Source: Hyphomicrobiales bacterium
Lineage (GTDB): Bacteria; Pseudomonadota; Alphaproteobacteria; Rhizobiales; Rhizobiaceae
Assembly (NCBI GenBank): GCA_900472925.1
Contig: UCJU01000002.1
Coordinates: 239,017 to 303,016 of the forward strand
Reading direction: 5' to 3'
Length of the DNA stretch: 64,000 nucleotides
Part shown: positions 18,284 through 27,621 of the stretch, piece after piece
Layout of the letters: each line of letters starts with the position of its first letter
Numbering within the stretch: the stretch's first letter is position 1
The notes under the pieces: generated by a model
Databases searched by the model: none
Told to the model about the DNA's origin: nothing
The model's input: only the letters and a program-made list of their open reading frames with translations
Position numbers and translations under genes: made by a program

Positions 18284-18299
18284 AGCAAGCGGCGTGCCA
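18284..18299 (-). promoter_or_regulatory. Sigma-54 (RpoN) promoter of the guanidine operon
   Basis: TGGCACGCCGCTTGCT reads on the minus strand from 18299 to 18284, an exact match to the -24/-12 consensus TGGCACG-N4-TTGCT. Transcription would start near 18274, about 12-16 nt before the riboswitch aptamer. This suggests nitrogen-limitation control (NtrC or another enhancer-binding protein). I could not confidently place NtrC sites upstream. Confidence 0.85.
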
Positions 18300-18583
18300 A
18301 CTTGAAAAAATGGCCCAGTTATCCGGTTCAGAGGAAGCGCGACGACCTATTCAGTTTCTGTTTGATGAAATTTGCAGCATGCAAGGTGTCAGGTGCCCAC
18401 GAAATGGACCAAGCGTGAGTGCCGTCTTATCCATTGGCTCGAGAAGGCATAACGGTTTTTGTTGTGCAATCGTCTCGGGCTTCATATCTTGCCTCGACTG
18501 GTCGTAAAAACATGCGTCCAATTTCGGAGGTAAAGCGTTACCGTCTGCGAAGACAGCAAGCGCCGATGCAACAGGAGACATGG
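18300..18583. other. Divergent intergenic region between guanidine operon and methylmalonyl-CoA mutase
   Basis: About 280 bp upstream of the sigma-54 promoter and of the mutase gene. It should hold the enhancer sites for the RpoN activator and the mutase promoter. I see a short palindromic stretch TTGCAGCATGCAA at 18372-18384 but no clear NtrC box. Short open frames here on both strands have no recognisable product. Confidence 0.5.
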
Positions 18584-20725
18584 ATGTCAGGTGATAAGAC
18601 GGTCAAGGATTGGCAGGGACTTGCCGAAAAGGAACTGAAACGTTCATCCGAAAGCCTCATCTGGCATACGCCTGAAGGTATCGACATCAAGCCGCTCTAC
18701 ACCGCCGAAGACGTCAAAGACATTCCACATCTGGACAGTTTGCCAGGCTTCAAACCCTTTGTGCGTGGCCCACGCGCCACCATGTATGCGGGCCGCCCGT
18801 GGACCATACGTCAATATGCAGGGTTTTCGACAGCCGAAGAATCAAATGCCTTTTACAAGCGCAACCTGGCCGCTGGCCAGAAAGGCCTTTCCGTCGCGTT
18901 CGATCTGGCGACCCATCGCGGATATGACAGCGATCACGAGCGTGTGGTGGGCGATGTCGGCAAGGCGGGCGTTGCCATCGACAGCGTCGAGGACATGAAA
19001 ATCCTGTTTGACGGCATCCCTCTCAAAGACATGTCTGTTTCCATGACCATGAATGGTGCCGTTATTCCCATTCTCGCCAGCTTCATCGTCGCAGGCGAAG
19101 AGCAAGGCTGCTCGAGGGCCGAACTGTCGGGCACCATACAGAACGATATTCTCAAAGAGTTCATGGTGCGCAACACCTATATCTACCCGCCCGAACCTTC
19201 CATGCGCATCATCGCCGACATCATCGAATATACGGCAAAGGAAATGCCGCGCTTCAACTCCATTTCCATTTCCGGCTACCATATGCAGGAGGCAGGTGCG
19301 ACGCTCGTGCAGGAACTGGCCTTCACCTTGGCGGATGGACGCGAATATGTTCGTGCAGCCCTGAAGAAAGGGCTGAACGTCGATGACTTCGCAGGGCGCC
19401 TGTCGTTTTTCTTTGCCATCGGCATGAATTTCTTCATGGAAGCTGCAAAGCTGCGCGCCGCACGGCTTTTATGGTCGCGAATCATGGAAGAATTCGAACC
19501 GCAAAACCCGTCATCGATGATGCTGCGCACCCATTGCCAGACTTCCGGCGTGTCGTTGCAGGAGCAGGACCCTTATAACAACGTGATCCGCACCGCCTAT
19601 GAGGCACTGTCTGCTGCGCTCGGCGGCACACAATCCCTTCATACCAATGCACTGGACGAGGCAATGGCGCTGCCAACGGATTTTTCCGCCCGCATTGCCC
19701 GCAATACACAGCTCATCCTGCAACATGAAACTGGCGTGACGAAGGTGGTCGACCCACTGGCCGGGTCCTATTACGTCGAAAGCCTGACCAACGAACTCGC
19801 TGAAAAAGCCTGGGCGTTGATCGAAGAGGTCGAGGCCCTGGGCGGCATGACCAAGGCTGTCGATGACGGCTTGCCAAAACGGCTGATCGAGGAGGCCGCC
19901 ACCCGACGACAGGCGGCTGTGGACCGAGGCGAAGAAATCATCGTCGGCGTCAACAAATTCCGCCTGGAAAACGAAGACCCCATCGACATTCTCGATATAG
20001 ACAACAGTGCGGTTCGCGCCGGGCAAATCCGGCAGTTGGAGAAAGTGCGTCGCCAGCGCGACCCGAAGGCCGCGGAAGATGCACTGGCAGCGTTGACCCA
20101 AGTTGCCCGCAACGGCGACGGCAACTTGCTGGCAGCAGCTGTCGAAGCCGCGCGCGCTCGCGCAACGGTTGGCGAGATTTCCGACGCCTTGCGCGCTGTG
20201 TTTGGTGATCACACCGCAGTTCCAGAGGTCGTTCACGATGTCTATGGTGCCGCCTATGAGAACGATCCGGAGTATGCCACCTTATGTCATCGTCTCAGTG
20301 AGCTATCGGCAGTTGTTGGCACCCAGCCCAAAATGCTGATTGCCAAATTGGGTCAGGATGGTCACGACCGTGGGGCGAAGATCATCGCCTCGGCTTTTGG
20401 TGATATTGGTTTCGATGTTATCGCCGGACCCCTGTTCCAGACGCCGGAAGAAGCGGCCAGCCTTGCGGTAGAAAGCAAAGTTCATGTTGTCGGCATGTCC
20501 TCGCTGGCTGCGGGCCACAAGACGCTGGCTCCGCAATTGGTGCAGGCACTGAAGGCCAAGGGTGCAGAGAATATCATCGTCATCGTTGGCGGCGTTGTGC
20601 CGCGGCAGGACTACGAGTTTCTGCTCGACAATGGCGTGGCCGCCGTCTTCGGACCCGGCACCAACGTGCTTGAAGCCGCCCGCGCCGTCGTCGATCTGAT
20701 GCAGGGTCGGCTGAGAAACACTTGA
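18584..20725 (+). CDS. scpA: Methylmalonyl-CoA mutase (adenosylcobalamin-dependent)
   Basis: A 713-aa single-chain mutase from ATG 18584 (AGGAG 6-7 nt upstream); an open frame continues 5' but lacks a ribosome-binding site. Residues about 20-560 form the catalytic TIM barrel ([55 protein letters not shown]). The C-terminal cobalamin domain has [10 protein letters not shown] with the cobalt-ligating His594. It interconverts (R)-methylmalonyl-CoA and succinyl-CoA, feeding propionyl-CoA carbon into the TCA cycle; rhizobial orthologues are also called bhbA. The partner propionyl-CoA carboxylase genes pccBA are 10 kb away at 31.1-34.6 kb. No epimerase or MeaB chaperone gene is adjacent. Confidence 0.96.
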   Translation: MSGDKTVKDWQGLAEKELKRSSESLIWHTPEGIDIKPLYTAEDVKDIPHLDSLPGFKPFVRGPRATMYAGRPWTIRQYAGFSTAEESNAFYKRNLAAGQKGLSVAFDLATHRGYDSDHERVVGDVGKAGVAIDSVEDMKILFDGIPLKDMSVSMTMNGAVIPILASFIVAGEEQGCSRAELSGTIQNDILKEFMVRNTYIYPPEPSMRIIADIIEYTAKEMPRFNSISISGYHMQEAGATLVQELAFTLADGREYVRAALKKGLNVDDFAGRLSFFFAIGMNFFMEAAKLRAARLLWSRIMEEFEPQNPSSMMLRTHCQTSGVSLQEQDPYNNVIRTAYEALSAALGGTQSLHTNALDEAMALPTDFSARIARNTQLILQHETGVTKVVDPLAGSYYVESLTNELAEKAWALIEEVEALGGMTKAVDDGLPKRLIEEAATRRQAAVDRGEEIIVGVNKFRLENEDPIDILDIDNSAVRAGQIRQLEKVRRQRDPKAAEDALAALTQVARNGDGNLLAAAVEAARARATVGEISDALRAVFGDHTAVPEVVHDVYGAAYENDPEYATLCHRLSELSAVVGTQPKMLIAKLGQDGHDRGAKIIASAFGDIGFDVIAGPLFQTPEEAASLAVESKVHVVGMSSLAAGHKTLAPQLVQALKAKGAENIIVIVGGVVPRQDYEFLLDNGVAAVFGPGTNVLEAARAVVDLMQGRLRNT

Positions 20726-20744
20726 AGTTCAGAAACACCTCTAT

Positions 20745-20785
20745 TTTCACTTGGTGCATGACGTTCCCTCGTGCACCAAGTGAAA
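20745..20785. repeat. 14-bp perfect inverted repeat between convergent scpA and betC
   Basis: TTTCACTTGGTGCA (20745-20758) is matched exactly by TGCACCAAGTGAAA (20772-20785) around a 13-nt loop. It lies in the 103-bp gap between two convergent genes, where a bidirectional terminator is expected, but neither strand has a proper U-run after the stem. It may work by extended A/U pairing or serve 3'-end protection. Confidence 0.65.
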
Positions 20786-20828
20786 GCGCCTGGCAGCCTG
20801 CCAGAACAACCGAGTGGTAGGATGCTTC

Positions 20829-22343
20829 CTACTCGCCCCTCGGGTAGCGCTGGTTTTCCTCGAGAACGTTGAGATCCATGTGATTTCGCATGTAACGTTC
20901 CGACGCCTTTTGAAGCGGCTGGAAGTCCCAAGGGTAGTAAGAGCCATTTCGAAGTGCCTTGTAGACGACCCATCGACGCGCCTGGCTTTCACGAACGGAT
21001 GCATCGAAGGCCTCGAGATCCCAACGCTTACCGACCTGCTCTGTCAACGAGGCCAGCACATCCTGATGGAGCGGATCGCTTGCGAGGTTATTGCGTTCCT
21101 GCGGGTCTGCTTCGACATCGAAAAGCATGGGGGGGTCTGTCTCGCAAATGCTGAGCTTGTAGCGCCCCTCGCGTAAGGCGACCATTGGCGCAATTGAGCC
21201 CTCGGCAGCATATTCCATGGGCACGGGGCCGCGCTGTGCCGTGCGTTCAACGAGCCCGGTCAGGTCCTCACCATCCGTCCAACGTTTCAGGGAGGTGATA
21301 TCCAGTCCGGCGAGCGAACAGAGTGTCGGGGTGACATCGAGGGTGGACACCGGCACGTCGATGCGGTCTGCGGTCCATTGCGGGGCGGAAATCATCAAAG
21401 GCACGCGGGCTGCCCCTTCGAAGAAGCACATCTTGAACCACAGCCCCCGCTCACCCAACATGTCGCCGTGATCGGAGAGGAAGACCACGATCGTATCCTC
21501 ATCCATCCTCATCCGCTTCAGAACATCGAGGATTTCGCCGACCTTCTCATCGACATAGGAAATATTGGCGAAGTAGCCCTGCCTTGCCCGACGCACCTGC
21601 TCGCGCGTGATATCGAAGGCGCGGTGATCGCAAGCTTCCAGCAGGCGCTGGGAATGCTGGTCTTGTTCAGCGAAAGGCAACGCTTCCACCTTAGGGTCAA
21701 GCGCCGGGCAATCCTCGTATAAATCCCAGAATTTGCGACGCGCGACATAAGGATCGTGGGGGTGCGTAAAGCTGACCGTCAGACACCAGGGGCGGTCATC
21801 TAGCCTGCGCGAGAGATCGTAAAGCTTACGGGTGGCGTGATAGGCGACCTCATCGTCATATTCCATCTGATTGGTGATTTCGGCCACGCCTGCACCGGTG
21901 ACGGAGCCGAGATTGTGATACCACCAGTCGATCCGCTCACCGGGCTTGGTGTAGTCAGGTGTCCAACCGAAATCAGCGGGATATATGTCTGTCGTCAGTC
22001 GTTCTTCAAAACCATGCAGTTGGTCCGGCCCGACAAAATGCATCTTGCCGGACAGCCCGGTATAATAGCCAGCCGAGCGCAGATGATGCGCATATGTCGG
22101 AATATCGGAGGCAAATTCTGCGGCATTGTCGTAGACGCGCGTGCGGCTTGGCAGTTGGCCCGACATGAAGGACGCACGCGCCGGCGCGCAGAGCGGACTT
22201 GCCGTGTAGCTATTGGCGAAGCGCACGGAGCGCTTCGCCAGGGCTTTCAAATGCGGCGCGTGAAGAAAATCCGCTGGTCCATCCGGGAAGAACGTTCCGT
22301 TGAATTGATCGACCATAAGGATGAGAATATTCTGACGCGTCAT
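20829..22343 (-). CDS. betC: Choline-O-sulfatase
   Basis: A 504-aa type I sulfatase of the normal BetC length. The sulfatase signature SPLCAPARASF places the formylglycine-forming Cys at residue 52. Metal-ligand motifs are MVDQFNG near the N-terminus and FLSDHGDMLGERGLWFK near 290. The C-terminal choline-sulfatase-specific tail (about 450-504) is present. It hydrolyses choline-O-sulfate to choline and sulfate in the cytoplasm. It follows choX by 17 bp on the same strand, so the two form an operon facing away from the LysR regulator. The betBA genes that would oxidise choline to glycine betaine are not in this window. Confidence 0.95.
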   Translation of the reverse strand: MTRQNILILMVDQFNGTFFPDGPADFLHAPHLKALAKRSVRFANSYTASPLCAPARASFMSGQLPSRTRVYDNAAEFASDIPTYAHHLRSAGYYTGLSGKMHFVGPDQLHGFEERLTTDIYPADFGWTPDYTKPGERIDWWYHNLGSVTGAGVAEITNQMEYDDEVAYHATRKLYDLSRRLDDRPWCLTVSFTHPHDPYVARRKFWDLYEDCPALDPKVEALPFAEQDQHSQRLLEACDHRAFDITREQVRRARQGYFANISYVDEKVGEILDVLKRMRMDEDTIVVFLSDHGDMLGERGLWFKMCFFEGAARVPLMISAPQWTADRIDVPVSTLDVTPTLCSLAGLDITSLKRWTDGEDLTGLVERTAQRGPVPMEYAAEGSIAPMVALREGRYKLSICETDPPMLFDVEADPQERNNLASDPLHQDVLASLTEQVGKRWDLEAFDASVRESQARRWVVYKALRNGSYYPWDFQPLQKASERYMRNHMDLNVLEENQRYPRGE

Positions 22344-22360
22344 GCCATATTATCCTGAAA

Positions 22361-23317
22361 TTACAGACCGACCGCAGCCTTGACGGCTGCGTCACCGGGC
22401 TTGCCGTCCAGCGTCGTGACACCGGAAAGCCACGTATCGATGACTTTCGGATTGGCTTTCAGCCACGCCGTCGCCGCATCGGTCGATGTCTGCCCGCCGA
22501 GAATTTCGCCCATCAGCTTGTTTTCCATGCCGACATCGAATTTCAGGTTTTTAAACAGGCTGGCGGCGTTCGGGCACTGTGCCGTCCAACCGGTTCTGGC
22601 GAGCGTGTAGACCTGCGCGCCGCCGAAGTTCGGTCCAAAGTAATCGTCACCGCCAGAGAGATATTCGATGGAGAATTTTTCGTTCATTGGATGAGGTGCC
22701 CAGGCAAGGAACACGACACCCTTCTTCGACTTACCGGCACGCTCCACCTGCGCCAGCATGGCCTGCTCGCCAGATTCGACAAGCTCCCAGTCTTTCAGGC
22801 CGAATTTTTCATCCGCAATGATCTTCTGAATATTCTGGTTGGCCGGTGCGCCCGGCTCGATGCCGTAAATCTTCTTGTCGAATTCGTCGGCATGCTTGGA
22901 TAGATCGGCAAAATCTTTGATACCTTTTTCTGCCATGTAGGAAGGCACGGCGAGGGTGAACTTGGCGCCCTCCAGATTTTGGCCGACGACCTCGATTGCT
23001 TTTGCGGCATTCAGATCATCAACGAATGACTTCTGTGCAGGCATCCAGTTGCCGAGAAACACATCAATTTCGCCGTTTTTCATCGATTGGTAGCCGATGG
23101 GCACCGAGAGCGTTTTAACGTCTGGCTCGTATCCAAGCGCACTCAGAACCACTGAGGCCACACCGTTGGTGGCGGTGATATCCGTCCAGCCGGGATCGCT
23201 CAACCGGATCGTCTTGCAGGCGGCGTCATCCGCTGCGTTGGCATTGCCCGCAAATGCAGCAACGATCAGAAGAATACCTGTGGTGATCCGCCCTGTCCGA
23301 GAATTCCTGTTCATCAC
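22361..23317 (-). CDS. choX: Choline ABC transporter substrate-binding protein
   Basis: A 318-aa OpuAC-type periplasmic binding protein. The N-terminus carries a signal peptide (GILLIVAAFAGNANA, cleavage near residue 28). The mature protein starts ADDAACKTIRLSDPGWTDI, the usual opening of rhizobial ChoX, and contains the aromatic ligand-site region GVVFLAWAPHPMNEKF. It delivers choline to the ChoVW membrane components, which are not encoded nearby. It sits upstream of betC in a two-gene operon, divergent from the LysR gene. Confidence 0.92.
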   Translation of the reverse strand: MMNRNSRTGRITTGILLIVAAFAGNANAADDAACKTIRLSDPGWTDITATNGVASVVLSALGYEPDVKTLSVPIGYQSMKNGEIDVFLGNWMPAQKSFVDDLNAAKAIEVVGQNLEGAKFTLAVPSYMAEKGIKDFADLSKHADEFDKKIYGIEPGAPANQNIQKIIADEKFGLKDWELVESGEQAMLAQVERAGKSKKGVVFLAWAPHPMNEKFSIEYLSGGDDYFGPNFGGAQVYTLARTGWTAQCPNAASLFKNLKFDVGMENKLMGEILGGQTSTDAATAWLKANPKVIDTWLSGVTTLDGKPGDAAVKAAVGL

Positions 23318-23408
23318 TGTTCTCCGATTAATCCAGTATTTTAGTGAACAACGGATTGATCTCTGCCGTGAAGCGGATATTTTTTGATATCTGGCAAAAG
23401 GATTTTTT

Positions 23409-24308
23409 ATGGCTGAGCGAGCGATTAATCTGGGATGGATGCGGATTTTGCTGGAAATCGGCAGACGCGGCAGCCTGACCGCGGCAGCGCAGGGCCTTGG
23501 GTTGACGCAGCCTGCGGTGAGTTATCAAATTCGACGTCTGGAAGACGAATTGGGCATTCGCGTTCTGAAACGACAGCATCGCGGCGTCGAACTGACCCCG
23601 GAAGGCAGACGTCTCTATGATCTCGTCAGCCACCAAGTCGCCGAAATCGATCTTTTGGCAAATGAGTTCAAAACCAACGAAAGACCGACCGTTCGACTGC
23701 ATACGGACTATGCGTTTTCCTCGCTGTGGCTCATTCCCAGAATGCAGGAGTTCCGGGCGCGATATCCCGATATCAACATCCAGATTGCCGCGACACAGAA
23801 TCCGCTTCGGCAGAATGCCGGGGAAAACGATGTTCTTGTCATTTTCGGAACCCGCGAAGAGGCTGGCACAAATGCGACATTGCTTTTGCCGGAAAAAGTC
23901 AGGCCCGTTTGTGCACCCGGTTTCCTGAACGAAACACCTGAAACGGCAACGCCGGAACACTTTGCAACGTTAAAACTCATCCATCTCGAAAGCTCGTGGG
24001 CATCCACATGGCATGACTGGCCAAGCTATCTCGCAGAGGCTGGCGTCCATCGAAGCATCGAACAGGGCAGAGGCGATATCAGCTTCAACACCTATTCGCT
24101 CGTCGTTCAGTCAGCCATCGGCCATCAGGGACTGGCGCTCGGCTGGGCGGGTCTGGTCGATGACCTACTGGACAGCGGTGCGCTTGTGGGTATCGGCCCT
24201 GAACTTGAGGCCCCCGACAGGGGATACTGGTTGATGGGCTCATCCGGTAGAAAAGGTGCTGCGGCAAAACTGGTTGATTGGCTGCGTGAGCAGGCGCCAG
24301 AGAGGTAG
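23409..24308 (+). CDS. LysR-family regulator of choline sulfate utilisation
   Basis: A 299-aa LysR-type regulator. The N-terminal winged helix-turn-helix is readable as RGSLTAAAQGLGLTQPAVSY followed by RLEDELGIRVLKR; the rest is a LysR substrate domain. It is divergent from choX-betC across a 91-bp intergenic region, the classical arrangement for a LysR regulator and its target. It probably activates choX-betC in response to choline or choline-O-sulfate. The intergenic segment is AT-rich around 23373-23396, with half-sites fitting T-N11-A, but no single operator stands out. Confidence 0.9.
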   Translation: MAERAINLGWMRILLEIGRRGSLTAAAQGLGLTQPAVSYQIRRLEDELGIRVLKRQHRGVELTPEGRRLYDLVSHQVAEIDLLANEFKTNERPTVRLHTDYAFSSLWLIPRMQEFRARYPDINIQIAATQNPLRQNAGENDVLVIFGTREEAGTNATLLLPEKVRPVCAPGFLNETPETATPEHFATLKLIHLESSWASTWHDWPSYLAEAGVHRSIEQGRGDISFNTYSLVVQSAIGHQGLALGWAGLVDDLLDSGALVGIGPELEAPDRGYWLMGSSGRKGAAAKLVDWLREQAPER

Positions 24309-24322
24309 AGAATTCGTTTGTG

Positions 24323-25156
24323 TTACGGCTGCCTCACCAGCCGCACACCCGATGATTTGAGGTAGGCGCTTGGTGACCGTCCCAACATGCGCCTGAACAT
24401 GGTGGTAAAGGCAAAAACATTCTCATAGCCCGCATCCAGCGCAACATTGGTCACGCTTTCTCCCCCTGCCAGACGCGGTAGAGAGGCAAATATGCAGGCC
24501 TGTTGCCGCCAGGTCACGAAACTCACACCGGTTTCGGCCCGAAACACGCGGGTGAATGTTCGTCTGCTCATGCCCAGGGCCTGCGCCCAATCATCGATGC
24601 TGGCATTGGCGGCTGGAGCGCTCAGAAAAAGTCTACAAAGCGCCGCGATGCTCGGCTGGGATGGGAAAGGCAACCCCAACGGCTTTTCGGGCAGCTGGCT
24701 GATTTCATCCATCAGCAATTCCATCACCAGTTCCCGCCTTCGCGCGCTTGATCGCCTCTCGTCATCCTGAACGAGTTCATGGATCAGATTTCCCGCCAGA
24801 ACCGTCACCTCGACGACACGTGGCCTGTCAGTGTCGATAACATCGCGGTGTACGTAGACGGAATGCATTTCCACATCGCTGATCATTTCGCTGGAGTGCT
24901 GCAAGCCGGCGGGAATGATCAGCCCATGACCGGGCGGGATCATCCAGCGTTCATCGCCGGTGCTGACGATTACGACACCGCTATGGGCGAACCACAATTG
25001 CGTTTTTCTGTGCAGGTGCGTCGGGCTCTTGAAGCCTTCTGGATAGAGGCGACGAAGTGCCAGCACCGCTTCATTATTGCCATCGATGAAGCTGAGCATA
25101 GCGTCATGCTCGTCAACTCGCAGAAAACTCAATCCTCGGGACTGCTCACCAAACAT
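24323..25156 (-). CDS. AraC-family transcriptional regulator with cupin domain
   Basis: A 277-aa protein from the ATG at 25156. A longer open frame to 25351 adds a hydrophobic stretch antisense to the neighbouring transporter gene and is rejected. An N-terminal cupin-type sensor (LYPEGFKSPTHLHRKTQLWFAHSG, then the MIPPGHGLIIPAGLQHS block) is followed by a C-terminal AraC double helix-turn-helix (IDDWAQALGMSRRTFTRVFR and SVTNVALDAGYENVFAFTTMF). Divergent from the MFS exporter at 25257, which it probably regulates. Confidence 0.85.
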   Translation of the reverse strand: MFGEQSRGLSFLRVDEHDAMLSFIDGNNEAVLALRRLYPEGFKSPTHLHRKTQLWFAHSGVVIVSTGDERWMIPPGHGLIIPAGLQHSSEMISDVEMHSVYVHRDVIDTDRPRVVEVTVLAGNLIHELVQDDERRSSARRRELVMELLMDEISQLPEKPLGLPFPSQPSIAALCRLFLSAPAANASIDDWAQALGMSRRTFTRVFRAETGVSFVTWRQQACIFASLPRLAGGESVTNVALDAGYENVFAFTTMFRRMLGRSPSAYLKSSGVRLVRQP

Positions 25157-25256
25157 TTGGCCCACTCTCGTAAATACTAGACCAGACCACAAAAGCAGGC
25201 CGAAAACAATGGCGCTACAAGAGCCCAAAATCATGACGAATATCTGGAGAAAACCC

Positions 25257-26462
25257 ATGGCGAGTGTGACAAGCACGAGCTTCAGTGCCGAAAGAACGAC
25301 GTTTTCCATCATCGCCGCAGCCAGCTTCTGCCATATGCTCAACGATATCATGCAATCGTTGCTGACGTCGCTCTACCCGCTTCTCAAGGCAAATTATGCG
25401 CTGGATTTCGTCCAGATCGGTCTGCTGACATTCGCCTTTCAGGTGACTGCCTCAATGTTGCAGCCAGCCGTGGGTATCGCCACGGACAAATGGCCGATGC
25501 CATTTTCCCTGCCAGTCGCCATGCTGTCCACCTGCGCCGGTCTGTTTACGCTCGCTTACGCGCATAGTTTTGCGGTTCTGGTGATCGGTGCCTGCATGAT
25601 CGGCATTGGCTCGGCCATTTTCCACCCTGAAGCATCACGCGTGGCGCGCGTCGCTTCGGGCGGTCGCCACGGCCTCGCGCAGTCCTTCTTTCAGGTGGGC
25701 GGCAATACCGGCACGGCCATCGGCCCTCTTCTCGCCGCCTTCATCGTGCTCCCCATGGGCCAGCAGAGCCTGAGCTGGTTTTCCGTGATTGCCCTGACCG
25801 GCTTTGCCGTTCTGTCATGGGTCAGCGTCTGGTACAGCCGTCACCGCCGCAGCAATGCCGGTCGCCCGCCGGTAAGCCGCGCTTTGCCATTGGCCAAAAA
25901 CAAGGTGCTCATGACGCTGGTCGTCCTGATTATCCTGACGGCGACGAAGAACGCCTATCTCGCAAGCATTTCAAGCTACTTCACCTTCTATACGATCGAG
26001 AAGTTTGGCCTGTCGGTTCAGGATGCACAGCTGCTGCTGTTCCTTTTCCTGGGCGCGTCGGCTGCTGGCGTTTTCTTCGGTGGCCCCATCGGTGATAAGT
26101 TCGGCTCTCGCGTCGTCATCTGGTTCTCGATCCTCGGCGTCATCCCGTTCGCGCTGATGCTGCCCTACGCCAACCTGACGTGGACTGCCATTCTCGTTGT
26201 CCTGATAGGCTTCGTCTTTTCGTCAGCGTTTTCGGCCATCGTCGTGTTTGCGCAGGAGCTGGTGCCCGGACGTGTCGGTCTGATCGCGGGCATGTTCTTC
26301 GGCTTTGCCTTCGGCTTCGGCGGCATTGGCGCAGCTGTCCTCGGCCTCTTTGCAGACCGCGAAGGCATAGAGTTCGTCTATCGCATCTGCTCCTATATGC
26401 CGCTTCTCGGTTTGCTGACAGTCTTTCTGCCGCAACTGCCTAGCCGCCGCAAAGCCGCTTGA
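25257..26462 (+). CDS. fsr: MFS transporter, fosmidomycin-resistance (Fsr) family
   Basis: A 401-aa, 12-helix major facilitator protein. The start at 25257 is chosen for GGAG 7 nt upstream; earlier in-frame ATGs at 25209 and 25233 would extend it. The N-terminus SIIAAASFCHMLNDIMQSLLTSLYPLLK and IFHPEASRVARVASGGRHGLAQSFFQVGGN are characteristic of the Fsr subfamily, drug/metabolite exporters conferring fosmidomycin resistance in some bacteria. Actual substrate unknown. Divergent from an AraC regulator; a strong terminator lies 10 bp after its stop. Confidence 0.88.
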   Translation: MASVTSTSFSAERTTFSIIAAASFCHMLNDIMQSLLTSLYPLLKANYALDFVQIGLLTFAFQVTASMLQPAVGIATDKWPMPFSLPVAMLSTCAGLFTLAYAHSFAVLVIGACMIGIGSAIFHPEASRVARVASGGRHGLAQSFFQVGGNTGTAIGPLLAAFIVLPMGQQSLSWFSVIALTGFAVLSWVSVWYSRHRRSNAGRPPVSRALPLAKNKVLMTLVVLIILTATKNAYLASISSYFTFYTIEKFGLSVQDAQLLLFLFLGASAAGVFFGGPIGDKFGSRVVIWFSILGVIPFALMLPYANLTWTAILVVLIGFVFSSAFSAIVVFAQELVPGRVGLIAGMFFGFAFGFGGIGAAVLGLFADREGIEFVYRICSYMPLLGLLTVFLPQLPSRRKAA

Positions 26463-26474
26463 GGCCAATAGAAA

Positions 26475-26512
26475 AGCCGCCCGGAACCTCATTCCGGGAG
26501 GCTTTTTCTTTC
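26475..26512. terminator. Bidirectional rho-independent terminator between fsr and minE
   Basis: AGCCGCCCGGAA (26475-26486) pairs with TTCCGGGAGGCT (26492-26503), an 11-bp stem with one mismatch and a 5-nt loop, followed by TTTTCTTTC on the plus strand. On the minus strand the stem is followed by TTTTCTATT, so it can end both the convergent fsr and minCDE transcripts. Confidence 0.9.
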
Positions 26513-26520
26513 GTCATGTC

Positions 26521-26781
26521 TCAGGCAGCGCGCAAGCTGGCGGCCAATGGTATTTCAACGTCGATCTCCAGAAGCGAGACATGCTCGTCACTGTCCATCT
26601 TGACGTGAACCTTGTCGCTATCGATCTGAACGTGCTTGGCAATCACGGCGAGAATTTCCTCGCGCAGCAAAGCGACAAGTTCATTGCCGACACCGTTGCG
26701 TTCATGCGCAAGCAGAACCTGCAAACGCTCGCGCGCAAGAGGCGCCGACTTTTGTTTGCGGAAAAGGTTGAAGATGCTCAT
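26521..26781 (-). CDS. minE: Cell division topological specificity factor MinE
   Basis: An 86-aa protein of normal MinE length. The N-terminal membrane-targeting helix MSIFNLFRK and anti-MinCD region [18 protein letters not shown] are clear, followed by the beta-rich dimerisation domain ([19 protein letters not shown]). It stimulates MinD ATPase and drives pole-to-pole oscillation of MinCD. The start overlaps the minD stop by 4 bp (ATGA). Last gene of minCDE. Confidence 0.97.
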   Translation of the reverse strand: MSIFNLFRKQKSAPLARERLQVLLAHERNGVGNELVALLREEILAVIAKHVQIDSDKVHVKMDSDEHVSLLEIDVEIPLAASLRAA

Positions 26782-27590
26782 GCGGCCCTCCCGAAGAACT
26801 TGGCGAAGATGCCACGCTTTTCGCCGGGGATCATCATCGGCACGTCTTCACCGCGCAGGCGACGCGCCGCATCGAAATATGCCATGGCCGGTGGAGACTT
26901 CGCATCCGCCAGCGTAACAGGCGCACCGACGTTGGAAGCTCGCAGAACGTCCATGCTTTCAGGGATGATGCCAATCAACGGAATGGAGAGAATCTCCAGT
27001 ACGTCTTCAACCTTCAGCATATCGCCACGCTCCGCACGAACCGAGTCGTAACGGGTCAGCAGCAAGTGTTTTTCCATCCGCTCGCCGCGTTCGGCCTTCA
27101 GCGTCTTGGAATCCAGCAAGCCTATGATGCGATCGGAATCGCGAACCGAGGACACTTCCGGGTTGGTGACGACAACGGCAACATCGGCGTGGCGCATGGC
27201 CAGCGTCGCACCGCGTTCGATACCGGCGGGGCTATCGCAGATAACCCAATCAAAGTGCTTCTTCAGCTCGCCAATGACCCATTCCACACCCTCAGGCGTG
27301 AGATTGTCCTTGTCGCGCGTCTGCGAGGCAGGCAGCAGAAACAGTGTATCGAGACGCTTGTCGCGGATCAGCGCCTGCGGCAACTTTGCATCGCCCTGGA
27401 TGACGTTGACCAGATCATAAACGACGCGGCGTTCCGCACCCATGACCAGATCGAGATTGCGAAGACCGACGTCAAAATCCACGACGACGACCTTTTCCCC
27501 GTTCTGGGCCAACGCCGCACCGAGCGCGGCTGTCGACGTGGTTTTACCAACGCCTCCCTTGCCGGAAGTAACGACAACTACCTTCCCCAT
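26778..27590 (-). CDS. minD: Septum site-determining ATPase MinD
   Basis: A 270-aa ParA/MinD ATPase. The deviant Walker A motif is [13 protein letters not shown] (residues 8-20); switch-region [14 protein letters not shown] and [11 protein letters not shown] follow. The C-terminal amphipathic membrane-targeting helix is present ([15 protein letters not shown]). It binds membrane as the ATP dimer and recruits MinC to block FtsZ ring formation away from midcell. It lies 31 bp after minC and overlaps minE. Confidence 0.98.
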   Translation of the reverse strand: MGKVVVVTSGKGGVGKTTSTAALGAALAQNGEKVVVVDFDVGLRNLDLVMGAERRVVYDLVNVIQGDAKLPQALIRDKRLDTLFLLPASQTRDKDNLTPEGVEWVIGELKKHFDWVICDSPAGIERGATLAMRHADVAVVVTNPEVSSVRDSDRIIGLLDSKTLKAERGERMEKHLLLTRYDSVRAERGDMLKVEDVLEILSIPLIGIIPESMDVLRASNVGAPVTLADAKSPPAMAYFDAARRLRGEDVPMMIPGEKRGIFAKFFGRAA

Positions 27591-27621
27591 CCTGCTCTCC
27601 TATCCGTTTGCCGCTTGCGGC

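Noticed and set aside
18109-18300. Short minus-strand open frame before the substrate-binding protein gene
   Set aside because: It coincides with the guanidine-I riboswitch; the RNA structure explains the conservation.
18364-18430. Possible NtrC enhancer site upstream of the guanidine operon
   Set aside because: Only partial GGTGC/GGACC half-sites; not close enough to the NtrC consensus to call.
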